Shown: positions 34,989-44,230, numbered from the stretch's first letter. The stretch is 64,000 nt of DNA from Selenomonas sp. AE3005 (GCF_000686945.1 NZ_KK366040.1:124001-188000); one strand, 5' to 3'. Made by a program: numbers and translations. Notes: generated from the sequence alone by a model not told the origin.

Positions 34989-35996
34989 TTATTCAATTTC
35001 TATAGCGATATCGTTCATAGCCTCTGTCATAGCTTTATCGACAGCCTTTTCCATTAGCCGTCCGTTAACCCCACTACCACTAAAATTAGAACCATGCGTA
35101 GATCCTGCTGTTACAATATCATTTCTATAAGCATAATCACCTTTATTTACGTCTACTAAACGTACACGCACCCAAATGTTTCCCTTATTTGTTGTTGAAT
35201 TAAACAACACAAAGCCATGTTTCTCATGTTTAAGCATACCTACATTCATGGTTACAACAAATAAATAATCATAACCATATTTACGGCCAACTTCTACAAA
35301 ATCTTCACGCCGCAAATCTGCAAATCCCCTAGGCTGTATTCCAACTGGCATTTGGTCAACATCAGTACGCGATGTAATAGATGTTGTCGTACTATTTTCA
35401 TTGTTACTTCCATTGCCACTAATAAGGGTATCTGCCGCAGCTCCTATGAGGGCTCCATTTATTTCGCTTTGACCTCTATTATGCGCTATAACAGCACCTG
35501 CTACAGTACCAGCTACAGATGCAATACTAAATCCACTTGCTGAACGATATGGTTGTCGATTCGTACTTATTGACGAAGATGGTCTGTTATCATAGAATTT
35601 ATCTTCTTCCATCTGCAACAACGAAGTTTTTACATCTGTCCCTTTCATTAAGGCAAACTCCTCTGGTGAAAATTTTGCCCTCAACTTGCTATATATACGA
35701 TTTTTTACCCTATCTTCAACAACAATCTGTTCGTCGCCATTGATGACTACAGCAATGCGAGTACGCTGGTCTTTTGGCACTCTGCCATTAGGATATATTA
35801 TATGATGAGCACGCTTATATATGTCCGATGGCTCATAGTTCTTTTCCTTTTTCATCTCCCGGTCTGCAGCCGCTAAAGACGCCCTAGCCTCTGCTTTCGT
35901 AAAAAAAGCATAGGAATTGCAATCAGTATTTAGAGTCTGCCCCCCAGATACACAAATTCCCATTACCAATGCTATAGCACAAATCCTCTTCTTCAT
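34989..35996 (-). CDS. Secreted protein with glycine-zipper segment, function unknown
   Basis: A 335-residue exported protein, AT-rich compared with its core neighbours. A signal peptide covers about 1-25. The first mature domain (~45-135) is mixed alpha/beta with RIAVVINGDEQIVVEDRVKN. A Gly/Ala-rich stretch follows (~160-205; ASVAGTVAGAVIAHNRG, GALIGAAADTLISG) resembling glycine zippers that insert in or cross membranes. The C-terminal part (DYLFVVTMNVG, VRVRLVDVNKGDYAYRND, then an amphipathic helix) is reminiscent of CsgG/LpoB-like envelope domains, but the likeness is weak. GGGAGG precedes the ATG. It sits between the IS-split repeat and a toxin-antitoxin locus, suggesting an accessory gene. 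Confidence 0.7.
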   Translation of the reverse strand: MKKRICAIALVMGICVSGGQTLNTDCNSYAFFTKAEARASLAAADREMKKEKNYEPSDIYKRAHHIIYPNGRVPKDQRTRIAVVINGDEQIVVEDRVKNRIYSKLRAKFSPEEFALMKGTDVKTSLLQMEEDKFYDNRPSSSISTNRQPYRSASGFSIASVAGTVAGAVIAHNRGQSEINGALIGAAADTLISGNGSNNENSTTTSITSRTDVDQMPVGIQPRGFADLRREDFVEVGRKYGYDYLFVVTMNVGMLKHEKHGFVLFNSTTNKGNIWVRVRLVDVNKGDYAYRNDIVTAGSTHGSNFSGSGVNGRLMEKAVDKAMTEAMNDIAIEIE

Positions 35997-36132
35997 TTAT
36001 ACTGCCTCCCTACAACTCCCTTTGTAATCAACAGTTCCCATTACAAATTTTCCTGTATTCTATATTATATCCTAAATTTTCGCAAAAGTCCATTTTTATA
36101 TATTACAGCTACTTTATCCATAAATTTAAAAT

Positions 36133-36161
36133 TTTACTACACTCCACAAATACATTATGAT
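36133..36161 (+). promoter_or_regulatory. Promoter of the type I toxin mRNA
   Basis: TTTACT (36133-36138) and TATGAT (36156-36161), spacing 17. Transcription should begin near 36168, giving a ~30-base leader before the toxin start. Confidence 0.7.
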
Positions 36162-36201
36162 AAAATATATTTATCTCCTATTGAGAGGAGGTGTATATCT
36201 G

Positions 36202-36288
36202 TTGTTTCAGACATTCGTGGAGTTGATACTCGCTCCGCTGATAGTAGGAATATTAGTTGAACTTTTCAACTACTGGTTAAACCACTAA
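36202..36288 (+). CDS. Fst-like type I toxin peptide
   Basis: A 28-codon reading frame too short for normal gene calling. The peptide is one hydrophobic helix with a polar end; its core ELILAPLIVGILVELFNYWL lines up with the Fst/Ldr toxin pattern (Fst core: VIAPIFVGLVLEM), including the conserved Ala-Pro and the Gly four residues later. Fst peptides insert in the inner membrane and stop growth when the antitoxin RNA is lost. The start is TTG, 10 bases after AGGAGG (36186-36191). A 16-base direct repeat, 36193-36208, covers the start codon and recurs at 36339-36354 beyond the terminator, as in par loci. A downstream GTG at 36217 is a less likely start. Confidence 0.82.
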   Translation: MFQTFVELILAPLIVGILVELFNYWLNH

Positions 36289-36303
36289 CAGCAAAGTAGT
36301 ACA

Positions 36304-36338
36304 GAACCCCCCCAGGACTGGTCCTCCTGGGGGGGTTC
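36304..36338. terminator. Shared terminator hairpin of the toxin and antitoxin RNAs
   Basis: A 14-bp perfect GC-rich stem (GAACCCCCCCAGGA/TCCTGGGGGGGTTC) with a 7-base loop. There is no long T tract on either strand, but the strength and position between convergent promoters suit a bidirectional terminator. Confidence 0.8.
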
Positions 36339-36362
36339 GTATATCTGTTGTTTCTATATCGT
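36304..36362 (-). ncRNA. Predicted antisense antitoxin RNA
   Basis: Minus-strand transcript of about 60 bases from near 36362 into the shared hairpin. It carries the complement of the second direct repeat and of the terminator stem, the two segments through which RNA II of par pairs with RNA I. Ends are estimates from the promoter and hairpin. Confidence 0.72.
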
Positions 36363-36368
36363 ACCATA

Positions 36369-36397
36369 ATTATACCATTCCGCATAATCTAATGCAA
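36369..36397 (-). promoter_or_regulatory. Antitoxin RNA promoter
   Basis: Minus-strand TTGCAT (36392-36397) and perfect TATAAT (36369-36374) with 17-base spacing, stronger than the toxin promoter, as expected for a labile antitoxin made in excess. Confidence 0.82.
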
Positions 36398-36428
36398 GTT
36401 TAATACAACACCATACTGATAGATATAT

Positions 36429-37385
36429 TCACTTTTTCTTTTCCGCTGCCTCTGCTACGCCTTTTTGAATATCAGCCAAATTCATTAAAGACACAGCATT
36501 TTTGCGCACATCTGCAGGGATATTCAATTTATCCTGTTGTTTTGAGCCTGCATAAGTAAGATAGAACTTCAATTCACTGAAATAGCCTAAGGATTCCATA
36601 GTTTCCCGTTCTTCAGCACTCAATTTCACGGTTCCGGCAGCCATTTCCTTGATAACACCTTTAGCATAGCCTCTGATCAACGGGGTTAAATCAGTGCTAA
36701 TCGTAACTGTTTTATGGTTAGCCTTGTTCACCACCCAGTCTACCGTTATTTCCGTACCGGTCAAACTTTGCACCAGACCAGCCAACATTTTGTCATGCTG
36801 CTCTTTCTTATCAGCAGGCATTTTACTGGTATCAGCCATTGCATATTTCTGTGATACCTCTATCATCTTACCGGCGTCCATAACGATACGGAATCCCTGC
36901 ATTTTTTCATTTGTATTTACCAATGAAATATTTTTTACCGCCTGCAAACTTTCATTAAATAAATCTACTGCGCCATTCCGCCAGGCTGCTGCAAGCTCCG
37001 TGGGCAGTCCCGGCAGTGTTATCTTGCTCCATTTACTCTTGCGCTGGGAGTAAATCGTCATTACGCCTTTATCCTGCTCCAGATAAAACGGTATATCCTC
37101 ATGACTGGTGGTTTTATTATCTTTGGCAGTATAATCCCAGCTCATATTACCGCACCAGCGCATACTGCCGTCACGCAAAACCTTGCCGCTGGCATCAAGT
37201 TCCCAATGATAGTTAGGGCCGAATAAATCAATATCGGTATCGACCATCCGCTCATCATTGATATTTGCCATATAGGCCTCTTTGTACGCCCACATAACAT
37301 CCGGCTGGATTTCGGCGGCCATAGCCGGGCTGCAGCCCCATAAAAGCATGCTGCAGCCAGCGGCGGCGATTAACTTTTTCCACAT
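36429..37385 (-). CDS. Exported protein of unknown function (LppX/DUF6612-like pattern)
   Basis: A 318-residue exported protein. Residues 1-24 form a signal peptide (LIAAAGCSMLLWGCSPAMA); cleavage after AMA is likely, though LWGC could act as a poor lipobox. The mature part alternates strands with a Lys/Asp-rich surface and has paired elements DGSMRWCGNMSWDYTAKD, EDIPFYLEQDKGVMTIYSQ and TEITVDWVVNKANHKTVTIS, a pattern seen in LolA/LppX-type folds such as DUF6612 that bind lipids; this is a guess from strand pattern. The ATG at 37385 lies nine bases after AAGGAG. It is a single gene between the toxin locus and a repeat B fragment. Confidence 0.72.
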   Translation of the reverse strand: MWKKLIAAAGCSMLLWGCSPAMAAEIQPDVMWAYKEAYMANINDERMVDTDIDLFGPNYHWELDASGKVLRDGSMRWCGNMSWDYTAKDNKTTSHEDIPFYLEQDKGVMTIYSQRKSKWSKITLPGLPTELAAAWRNGAVDLFNESLQAVKNISLVNTNEKMQGFRIVMDAGKMIEVSQKYAMADTSKMPADKKEQHDKMLAGLVQSLTGTEITVDWVVNKANHKTVTISTDLTPLIRGYAKGVIKEMAAGTVKLSAEERETMESLGYFSELKFYLTYAGSKQQDKLNIPADVRKNAVSLMNLADIQKGVAEAAEKKK

Positions 37386-37413
37386 AATCACTCACTCCTT
37401 TTTACGCTAATAC

Positions 37414-37478
37414 TTATAACGCAGTTGTTCCAGTTTTGCCATAGGCAAAACTTCATATTGGCAGTTCGCCATTATATA
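37414..37478. repeat. Repeat 'B', short variant
   Basis: Starts TTATAACGCAGTTGTTCCAG and contains the GTTTTGCCATAGGCAAAAC hairpin seen in the two long copies, but ends after about 60 bases at a TTATA sequence. The internal hairpins of the longer copies are missing. Confidence 0.75.
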
Positions 37479-37508
37479 AATATCTCTCTTTTATCCCCCC
37501 TAATCATA

Positions 37509-38327
37509 TTAGCGGATTTCGATAAATTTTTGCACTAAATAGCCAAATACAGCCGTAACAGTCAACACATCAGTGCCGTTAAGAACAATATATCCAACTA
37601 TTTCCATCGTGTTTCTATCCAAAATTTGGCTTTGCGATGCAACAAATATTCCCTGATTGATAACCTTAGCAATATCACCAAAAATATTTGCCTCAAAATC
37701 CTGAGGATTATATCCATTTATTCCGCTGAAAAACCCCACCCCGTAATAAGTAATGAATTCCATGGTAGTGAGCATAATCATTCCCAATAAAACAATTTCC
37801 TCACGGGATAAATCTCTTTCCATAAATCTTCTTAAAGTAGCTACACAAACGAAATACGACATCAGCGTAATGCTATATCCATAAATCCACATATCTTCCT
37901 TAAAAAAATCATTCATGTAAAAAATATCAAATACCACTACGCCCATACTGTAAAACATAAATATAACAGAATAGGTAAAACCAAAAATCTCTATAGGAAA
38001 CTCCTTGCGCGATAAATCTTCCTGCGGCGCAAATACAATAACCAATAGAAAATACATTATCGCATTCATTACATCGTCTATAATGCATATTATTCCATAT
38101 TTAATTGGTATAAGCGGCAAAATAAAAAGAATTATAATAAAGGCGATAATAACTTTGACTAAGCGCGGATGGAAAAAAATTATTTTTTTGGCGTAATCAT
38201 AAAGACTAAACAAATCTTTTTTTACAGCTTTCATAAGATTGCCACGCGAACTTTTTTTAGGCAATATATGATAAAAAAAGCGAAAAATAATGAACATCAG
38301 TACCAGCAAAATATATCCTATCAGCAT
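37509..38327 (-). CDS. Multi-pass membrane protein of unknown function
   Basis: A 272-residue protein, rich in Ile and Phe and AT-rich in DNA, with about seven hydrophobic segments (residues ~1-18, 55-75, 80-100, 113-133, 148-165, 180-200, 245-265). A basic loop (KKSSRGNLMKAVKKD) follows the first helix, suggesting that side is cytoplasmic. No family motif is recognised. AAGGGGG precedes the ATG. It lies at the edge of the accessory stretch, separated from rsmG by a terminator; its composition suggests later acquisition. Confidence 0.7.
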   Translation of the reverse strand: MLIGYILLVLMFIIFRFFYHILPKKSSRGNLMKAVKKDLFSLYDYAKKIIFFHPRLVKVIIAFIIILFILPLIPIKYGIICIIDDVMNAIMYFLLVIVFAPQEDLSRKEFPIEIFGFTYSVIFMFYSMGVVVFDIFYMNDFFKEDMWIYGYSITLMSYFVCVATLRRFMERDLSREEIVLLGMIMLTTMEFITYYGVGFFSGINGYNPQDFEANIFGDIAKVINQGIFVASQSQILDRNTMEIVGYIVLNGTDVLTVTAVFGYLVQKFIEIR

Positions 38328-38364
38328 TTGACTCCCCCTTCCCTAAAGTATATTAGTATACTAT

Positions 38365-38397
38365 AAAGCCCCTATTCGCGCTGAATAGGGGCTTTTC
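38365..38397. terminator. Terminator after rsmG
   Basis: AAAGCCCCTATTC pairs with GAATAGGGGCTTT, with A residues on one side and TTTT on the other; it ends the rpmH-rsmG gene run. Confidence 0.88.
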
Positions 38398-38403
38398 CTG
38401 CTT

Positions 38404-39120
38404 TTACACTATGGGATTTTTTGTGGGCGTACCAGCTTTACGTGGATATGTTTTGGGTGTCGGCATGGTCTTATTGATAATAATGACCGCCCGTTTATCG
38501 TCGATTTCCGGCAGTTTTACAGGACGGATTTCCGTACTGCTGCCGCCCATGACCTTGATGGCCTTAACGGCCTCCTCCGCCTCATCATTATACTGCATGC
38601 CTTTAAGAGCGATGAAATGACCGCCTTTTTTTACAAAGGGCAGGCAGTACTCACAGAGAATGGGCAGTCTGGCCACTGCCCGAGACACGGCGATATCGAA
38701 AGACTCGCGATATTTTTTATTACGCGCCCCTTCTTCAGCCCTGGCATGGACGCATTCTACGTCCTTTAAGCCCAATTCCTCGACTACCGTCTGCAGGAAC
38801 TTAATGCGCTTATTGAGGGAGTCCATCAATGTCAGCTTTATTTCCGGACAGAAAATCTTTAAGGGCAGGCCCGGAAAGCCGGCGCCGGTACCTACGTCAA
38901 TAACGGTGGTTCCTGCCTGAAATAAAGCAGCATCATAGGCCGTAATGCTGTCAATTATATGCTTGATAGCTACGTCCTTAGGTGCGGTGATGGCGGTAAG
39001 ATTTATCTTTTCATTCCACTCGATAAGCAGTTCAAAATAACGATTATACTGCGCTATCTGCGTTTCCGTAAGGTTAATGCCATACTCAGCAGCTGCTTTC
39101 TGCAGCTCTTCCTTAAACAT
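38404..39120 (-). CDS. rsmG: 16S rRNA (guanine527-N7)-methyltransferase
   Basis: A 238-residue SAM-dependent methyltransferase (GidB) that modifies G527 of 16S rRNA. The SAM-binding motif [17 protein letters not shown] is at ~70-86, preceded by [21 protein letters not shown], and followed by [16 protein letters not shown]. It has a Lys/Pro-rich C-terminal tail ([17 protein letters not shown]) typical of the family. Its start overlaps the mnmG end by 8 bases, the usual mnmG-rsmG coupling near bacterial origins. Confidence 0.97.
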   Translation of the reverse strand: MFKEELQKAAAEYGINLTETQIAQYNRYFELLIEWNEKINLTAITAPKDVAIKHIIDSITAYDAALFQAGTTVIDVGTGAGFPGLPLKIFCPEIKLTLMDSLNKRIKFLQTVVEELGLKDVECVHARAEEGARNKKYRESFDIAVSRAVARLPILCEYCLPFVKKGGHFIALKGMQYNDEAEEAVKAIKVMGGSSTEIRPVKLPEIDDKRAVIIINKTMPTPKTYPRKAGTPTKNPIV

Positions 39121-41023
39121 CTGCTTTCCCCTCCCCGGCCTTTAGGCGCTGCTGTTGTTCCAGCCAGATAAGCAGAACGGAGATATCTGCCGGCGACACG
39201 CCGCTGATACGGCTGGCCTGTCCTACGGAACGGGGACGGATAGCCTTTAACTTTTCCCGTCCTTCATCGCGCAGGCTGGGCACATCATCATAATTAAGAT
39301 TTTCCGGCAGGAGTTTTTCCTCCAGCTTTTCCATACGTTCCACCTGTTCCAGCTGTTTTTTGATATAGCCTTCGTAGGTGATAGTGATTTCCACCTGCTG
39401 CTTGACCTCCGGAGCCAGTTCCGGCAGGTCAAATAAACCAGCCAGTTTATCATAGTCCACAGCCGGACGGCGCAATAAATCATAAAAACTCGTGGCATTG
39501 CGAATGGGATCAATGCCGGCTCCAGTCAGCTTATCCGTAATTTCCTGCGTGGGATTGATACTGTTGTTTTCCAAAAAAGCCAGCGCCTCTTTAATAGCCG
39601 TCTGCTTAGCTGTAAATCTTGCCCAGCGGTCGTCCTTTACGAGTCCGACTCTGCGTCCTAAGGGTGTCAGGCGCTGGTCAGCATTATCCTGCCGCAGCAG
39701 CAGGCGGTATTCCGCCCGGCTGGTCATAATACGGTAAGGTTCATTGGTGCCCTTGGTCACCAAATCATCAATAAGTACGCCGATATAAGCCTCACTGCGT
39801 TTTAAGATAAGTGGTTCTTCGCCCTTAATAAACATGGCGGCATTGATACCGGCGATAATCCCCTGCGCCGCCGCCTCTTCATAGCCTGATGTGCCATTGG
39901 CCTGTCCGGCAGAGAAGAACCCCTGAATATTTTTAAATTCCAAAGTTGGTTTCAACTGTGTAGGGTCAATGCAGTCATACTCTATGGCATAACCGGCACG
40001 CATAACCTTGGCGTTTTCCAGGCCAGGAATGGTACGCAGAAATTCGAGCTGTACATCCATGGGCATAGACGTGGACATACCCTGCACATAGACCTCATTG
40101 GTATGACGGCCCTCCGGCTCTAAGAACAGCTGATGGCGTTCCTTGTCCGGGAAACGCAGGATTTTAGTTTCAATTGACGGGCAGTAACGGGGGCCGATAC
40201 CTTCGATGATACCATTGGCCATCGGTGCCCGTTCCATATTGTCCCGCAGGATTTTATGAGTTTCTTCATTTGTGTAGGTCAGATAACAGGGAATCTGCTC
40301 GCGTGTGACTTCATCACTCATAAAGGAAAAGTTACGGCAGGCTGTGTCACCGGGCTGAATTTCCATTTTGCTGTAATCCAGTGTCCGTGCATCTACCCGG
40401 GCAGGCGTACCCGTCTTAAAGCGCATCAGCTTGACGCCGGCCTCTTTGATGGAATCGGAGAATTTCACCGCCGCCCGCTGCCCGGCCGGGCCTCCCTCAT
40501 AGGTATGTTCACCAATGATAATACGTCCCTTTAGATAGGTGCCTGTGGCCATAATGACAGCTTTGGCCTGATATATTTCCCCGGTTTCCGACTGTACGCC
40601 AGTAACCTTGCCATCTTCTACCAGCAGTTTATCGATAAGCAGCTGTTTAACGTCCAGATTTTCCGTGTTCTCACAAGTTTCCTTCATCGTGAACTGATAA
40701 AGTTTTTTATCCGCCTGCGCACGCAGGGCATGTACAGCCGGGCCCTTGCCTGTATTTAACATACGGAACTGAATGCAGGTCTTATCGGCATTTACCCCCA
40801 TTTCACCGCCTAAGGCGTCGAGCTCACGCACTAGATGCCCCTTGGCCGGACCGCCCACGGAAGGATTGCAGGGCATCATGGCGATATTGTCCATGGACAG
40901 CGTCGTCAGCAAGGTATTACAGCCGATACGGGCAGCCGCCAAAGCCGCCTCGACACCAGCATGGCCGGCTCCTACCACTATTACATCATAGTTGCCAGCT
41001 ACAAACACATTTTTATTATCCAT
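39113..41023 (-). CDS. mnmG: tRNA uridine-34 modification enzyme MnmG (GidA)
   Basis: A 636-residue FAD protein which with MnmE adds the carboxymethylaminomethyl group at position 5 of wobble uridine. Features: FAD-binding [19 protein letters not shown] (~16-34), [19 protein letters not shown] (~52), family segment [19 protein letters not shown] (~157), [17 protein letters not shown] (~370) and the C-terminal helical domain that contacts MnmE. Length is normal. It follows mnmE by 15 bases, so both partners are co-expressed. Confidence 0.98.
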   Translation of the reverse strand: MDNKNVFVAGNYDVIVVGAGHAGVEAALAAARIGCNTLLTTLSMDNIAMMPCNPSVGGPAKGHLVRELDALGGEMGVNADKTCIQFRMLNTGKGPAVHALRAQADKKLYQFTMKETCENTENLDVKQLLIDKLLVEDGKVTGVQSETGEIYQAKAVIMATGTYLKGRIIIGEHTYEGGPAGQRAAVKFSDSIKEAGVKLMRFKTGTPARVDARTLDYSKMEIQPGDTACRNFSFMSDEVTREQIPCYLTYTNEETHKILRDNMERAPMANGIIEGIGPRYCPSIETKILRFPDKERHQLFLEPEGRHTNEVYVQGMSTSMPMDVQLEFLRTIPGLENAKVMRAGYAIEYDCIDPTQLKPTLEFKNIQGFFSAGQANGTSGYEEAAAQGIIAGINAAMFIKGEEPLILKRSEAYIGVLIDDLVTKGTNEPYRIMTSRAEYRLLLRQDNADQRLTPLGRRVGLVKDDRWARFTAKQTAIKEALAFLENNSINPTQEITDKLTGAGIDPIRNATSFYDLLRRPAVDYDKLAGLFDLPELAPEVKQQVEITITYEGYIKKQLEQVERMEKLEEKLLPENLNYDDVPSLRDEGREKLKAIRPRSVGQASRISGVSPADISVLLIWLEQQQRLKAGEGKADV

Positions 41024-41038
41024 TTTCCTTAACCTTCT

Positions 41039-42415
41039 TTATTTACCAATACAGAACTTGGAGAATATCTCATCAATTATATCCTCACCCACTGTTTCAC
41101 CGGTGATTTCGCCTAATTTTTCCCAGGCCGAACGCAGGTCGATGGAGATAAAATCGAGTCCCATGCCGGCCTCAATGGTATTTAGGGCTGCCGCTAAGTG
41201 GCTGTCAGCCTGCCGCAGGATATTGGCCTGGCGTTCATCACTGACAAAACTGCCTTCATCAGTCATTACCTGGCCGCCGTAGACCTTATCCTGGATAGCC
41301 GCCGTCAAGGCGTCCAGTCCATGTTGTTCCTTGGTGGATATTTCCAGCACTGCAGTCTTAGTCTTATTTTGCAGCATTGCAGCTGTAACCACTGGCGCTA
41401 AATCGCTCTTGTTTAACAGAACAATGGCCTCCCGGCCCTGCAGCAGTTCCAGTATTTCTTCATCTTCCTTGTCCAGCGGCCTTGACCCGTCAAACAGGGC
41501 CAGAACCAATGCCGCCTCGTTTACCATCTGCCGGGCCTTCTCCACGCCGATTCGTTCCACGACGTCCTCGGTAGCACGAATACCGGCAGTATCAATGATA
41601 CGCAGCGGCACGCCGCCCACATTGGCGTATTCTTCAATGGAATCACGGGTTGTACCGGGAATATCGGTAACGATGGCCCGTTCTTCCTGCAGCAGGGCAT
41701 TTAACAGACTGGATTTGCCTACGTTCGGCTTGCCCACGATGGCAGTCATCAGCCCCTCCCGTAATATTCTGCCTGTACCAGCAGTTTTGAGGAACTTTGC
41801 AATGTTTTGACGTACTTCGCTGACTTTGTCACTTACCTCTTCCGTAACCACATCATCGACTTCATCTTCGGGGAAGTCGATGGCCGCCTCCAAATGGGCA
41901 ATCTGTCCCAGTATTTCATGACGCCATTCCTTTATCTGTGCTGAAAACTGACCTGTCAAATGCCCCGTGGCCATTTTTAATGACCTGTCAGTTTTGGCCG
42001 TGATAATATCCATAACCGCCTGCGCCTGCGATAAATCCAGCCGTCCGTTGAGAAAAGCCCGTTTGGTAAACTCACCGCCCTCTGCCGGCCTCGCCCCATA
42101 TGCATAGGTCAGGGCCAGTGTCTTGCGCAGCGGCATTACACCGCCATGACACTGCAGCTCTACCACATCTTCCCTGGTATAGGAATGCGGTGCCTTCATT
42201 ATTATGGCCATGGCTTCATCAACGGTACGTCCTTCTTCATCCACTACCGTGCCATATACAGCCCGATGGCTGGGATAATCTAAAATGCTTTTGCCACTGG
42301 CCGGCCGGAACATTTTGTCAGCCACGGTTAGTGCCTCACCGCCGCTGAGACGGATAATGCCTATACCGCCCTCGCCCTGAGCGGTAGCAATGGCGCTGAT
42401 GGTATCTCCTTGCAT
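41039..42415 (-). CDS. mnmE: tRNA modification GTPase MnmE (TrmE)
   Basis: A 458-residue GTPase, partner of MnmG. N-terminal tetrahydrofolate-binding domain (DTISAIATAQGEGGIGIIRL), helical domain, a G domain inserted within it (P-loop GKPNVGKSSLLNAL, DIPGTTRDSIEEY, DTAGIR, NKSDL) and the diagnostic C-terminal CIGK whose Cys is catalytic. All motifs are intact. Its upstream region holds a hairpin that separates it from jag. Confidence 0.98.
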   Translation of the reverse strand: MQGDTISAIATAQGEGGIGIIRLSGGEALTVADKMFRPASGKSILDYPSHRAVYGTVVDEEGRTVDEAMAIIMKAPHSYTREDVVELQCHGGVMPLRKTLALTYAYGARPAEGGEFTKRAFLNGRLDLSQAQAVMDIITAKTDRSLKMATGHLTGQFSAQIKEWRHEILGQIAHLEAAIDFPEDEVDDVVTEEVSDKVSEVRQNIAKFLKTAGTGRILREGLMTAIVGKPNVGKSSLLNALLQEERAIVTDIPGTTRDSIEEYANVGGVPLRIIDTAGIRATEDVVERIGVEKARQMVNEAALVLALFDGSRPLDKEDEEILELLQGREAIVLLNKSDLAPVVTAAMLQNKTKTAVLEISTKEQHGLDALTAAIQDKVYGGQVMTDEGSFVSDERQANILRQADSHLAAALNTIEAGMGLDFISIDLRSAWEKLGEITGETVGEDIIDEIFSKFCIGK

Positions 42416-42437
42416 AAATTCACCTTCTCATAACGTA

Positions 42438-42468
42438 AAAGGGCAGCCTCAATAATGAGACAGCCCTT
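42438..42468 (-). terminator. Probable terminator between jag and mnmE
   Basis: On the minus strand AAAGGGCTGTCTCA pairs imperfectly with TGAGGCTGCCCTTT, followed by TTTT-like sequence. Read-through to mnmE is likely partial. Confidence 0.6.
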
Positions 42469-42494
42469 TCACAGCTCTCTTGCTATAGCAATAC

Positions 42495-43277
42495 TTATTC
42501 TTCTCCGTAATTCTCCCGGTCATAATCGCGACGGCGACGGCGGCGACGGGGAGCAATGACCACATAGCGGCGCGGTTCATCACCGGCACTATAGGTCGAC
42601 ACACGGCGGTTATCCTGCAATGCCATGTGAATAATCTTGCGCTCATGGCGATTCATAGGTTCCAAATGAACCTCATCACCGATACGGCAGGCCTTCTCTG
42701 CCAAATGTCCTGCCAGGCGCATCAAGGTTTCTTCGCGGCGGGCGCGATAACCTTCAATGTCCAAAATGATATGCACACGGTTTTCCGCGTTACCGCGGTT
42801 AGCCGTAAGATTTACCAGATACTGCAGGGAATCAAGTGTCTGGCCATGCTTGCCGATCAAAATCCCCAGGTTATCACCTATCAGGTCGTAAACCACACCT
42901 TCACTGGTGTCACGGCGCTGCCACTGTACTTCGATATGCATAGCAGCAAATACATCCTGGAAGAATTGCTCGGCACGCTGCAACTGTTCCTCAGCAGGAA
43001 CTGCACAAGGTTCAGACACAGCCTCTGCCGGCTCGGCAGCTTTTTCTGCCATTACTGGTTCTACAGGCGTTACTTCTGTGTTTTCCTTGACCACAGCCGG
43101 TGCCTTTTTCGTCACACGCAGGTGTGCCGGTTTTACACCGAAAATACCAAAGAGTCCCTTGGAGGGTTCTGCCAGCACTTCGTAATCGACATCACCAGCC
43201 GTACACCCCAGTTCCTTAAGGGCATTGTCCAAGGCCTCTTCAATGGTTTTGCCCTTAGATTCTACCACTTGTGCCAT
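42495..43277 (-). CDS. jag: RNA-binding protein Jag (KhpB)
   Basis: A 260-residue single-stranded-nucleic-acid binding protein. The Jag_N domain (1-50; VESKGKTIEEALDNAL, GLFGIFG) is followed by a Glu/Ala/Pro-rich linker, a KH domain (GILIGKHGQTLDSLQYLVNL, ~145-165) and an R3H domain (MNRHERKIIHMAL with Arg-x3-His), ending in a run of Arg (APRRRRRRRDYD). KhpB works with KhpA in RNA metabolism and cell-elongation control and is nearly always beside yidC. The stop of yidC overlaps its start region by a base. Confidence 0.95.
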   Translation of the reverse strand: MAQVVESKGKTIEEALDNALKELGCTAGDVDYEVLAEPSKGLFGIFGVKPAHLRVTKKAPAVVKENTEVTPVEPVMAEKAAEPAEAVSEPCAVPAEEQLQRAEQFFQDVFAAMHIEVQWQRRDTSEGVVYDLIGDNLGILIGKHGQTLDSLQYLVNLTANRGNAENRVHIILDIEGYRARREETLMRLAGHLAEKACRIGDEVHLEPMNRHERKIIHMALQDNRRVSTYSAGDEPRRYVVIAPRRRRRRRDYDRENYGEE

Positions 43278-43951
43278 TAAGCGGCCTCCTTTTTCGGTGC
43301 CGTGTTTTCACCACGGTACATCCACCACTGCTGTGCAATCTGCACCACGTTCATCGTTACCCAGTAAAGAACCAGACCGGACGGGAAGTTTATGCTGATC
43401 CAACCGATAAAGAGCGGCATGATGAACATCATCATCTTCATCTGCGGATTCATTTCCGTAGTCGTCATCTTCTGCTGCAGGAAAGTTGTCAGTGCGGACA
43501 ACACCGGCAGAATATACAAGGGGTCAGGTTCAGACATATTCGGCATCCATAAAAATACAGCCGAGGCCTCCGACGGATACGTAAAATTATACAGCGAATA
43601 GTACATACCCATAAGAATCGGCATCTGAATCAAGAGCGGCAGACAGCCAGCCAGCGGATTAACCCCGGCTTCCTTATACAGGGCACCGATTTTCTGCTGC
43701 ATCATCTGCGGATTATCCTTATATTTTTCCTGGATTTTCTTCATCTTCGGAGACAGTTCCTGCATGGCCTTCATGGACTTGACCTGCTTAACCGTCAGCG
43801 GATACAAAATCATCTTAATGATGATAGTCAACAACACAATAGCCCAACCATAGCTGGCAAAGCCGGCTGCACTGGTAATGGCAAACAGCGTTTCGAGCAC
43901 AAAACGTAAAAGACTTTCAATCGGAGAAAATAACGTACTAAAAAATTCCAA
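43277..43951 (-). CDS. yidC: Membrane protein insertase YidC
   Basis: A 224-residue Oxa1/YidC family insertase with five transmembrane segments, placing proteins in the inner membrane with or without SecYEG. Recognisable parts: YGWAIVLLTIIIKMILYPLTVKQ (given here in part: IIIKMILYPLTVKQ), where Lys replaces the Arg of the E. coli hydrophilic groove but keeps the charge; the coiled cytoplasmic loop SPKMKKIQEKYKDNPQ; and GCLPLLIQMPILMGMYYSLY. It lacks the lipobox of Bacillus SpoIIIJ. The likely start is TTG 43951 (MEFFSTLF) after AGGA; a TTG eight codons earlier has no ribosome site. Confidence 0.94.
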   Translation of the reverse strand: MEFFSTLFSPIESLLRFVLETLFAITSAAGFASYGWAIVLLTIIIKMILYPLTVKQVKSMKAMQELSPKMKKIQEKYKDNPQMMQQKIGALYKEAGVNPLAGCLPLLIQMPILMGMYYSLYNFTYPSEASAVFLWMPNMSEPDPLYILPVLSALTTFLQQKMTTTEMNPQMKMMMFIMPLFIGWISINFPSGLVLYWVTMNVVQIAQQWWMYRGENTAPKKEAA

Positions 43952-44002
43952 ACCATCACGTCCTAATCTAATCAAAAGACAACAACATATATATAATGCC
44001 TT

Positions 44003-44212
44003 TTACGGCACGGGGTCGTAGCCTCCAGGATGCCAGGGATGGCAGCGCAAAATGCGCTTTAAGGCCAGCTTTCCTCCGCGCCAGGCTCCATATTTCTCAA
44101 TGGAAAGCCGTGCATACTCCGAACAGGACGGAATATAACGGCAAGTAGGTGGTTTCAATGGTGATATAAAAACCTGATATCCCCAAATTAAGAGCAGCAT
44201 TAGTTTCTTCAC
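44003..44212 (-). CDS. yidD: Membrane protein insertion efficiency factor YidD
   Basis: A 69-residue protein with an N-terminal amphipathic or membrane helix ([15 protein letters not shown]) and the conserved [19 protein letters not shown] and [17 protein letters not shown] segments with three Cys. It sits between rnpA and yidC as in most bacteria. It starts with GTG, preceded by GAGG. Confidence 0.96.
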   Translation of the reverse strand: MKKLMLLLIWGYQVFISPLKPPTCRYIPSCSEYARLSIEKYGAWRGGKLALKRILRCHPWHPGGYDPVP

Positions 44213-44230
44213 TGCTTTAACCTCGATTTC

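Larger units (their letters stand above)
36193..36354. repeat. Direct-repeat pair of the type I toxin-antitoxin locus
   Basis: GTATATCTGTTGTTTC is present exactly at 36193-36208 and 36339-36354. The first copy covers the toxin start codon; the second is transcribed as antisense in the predicted antitoxin RNA, which can therefore pair with the toxin's start region. Confidence 0.88.
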
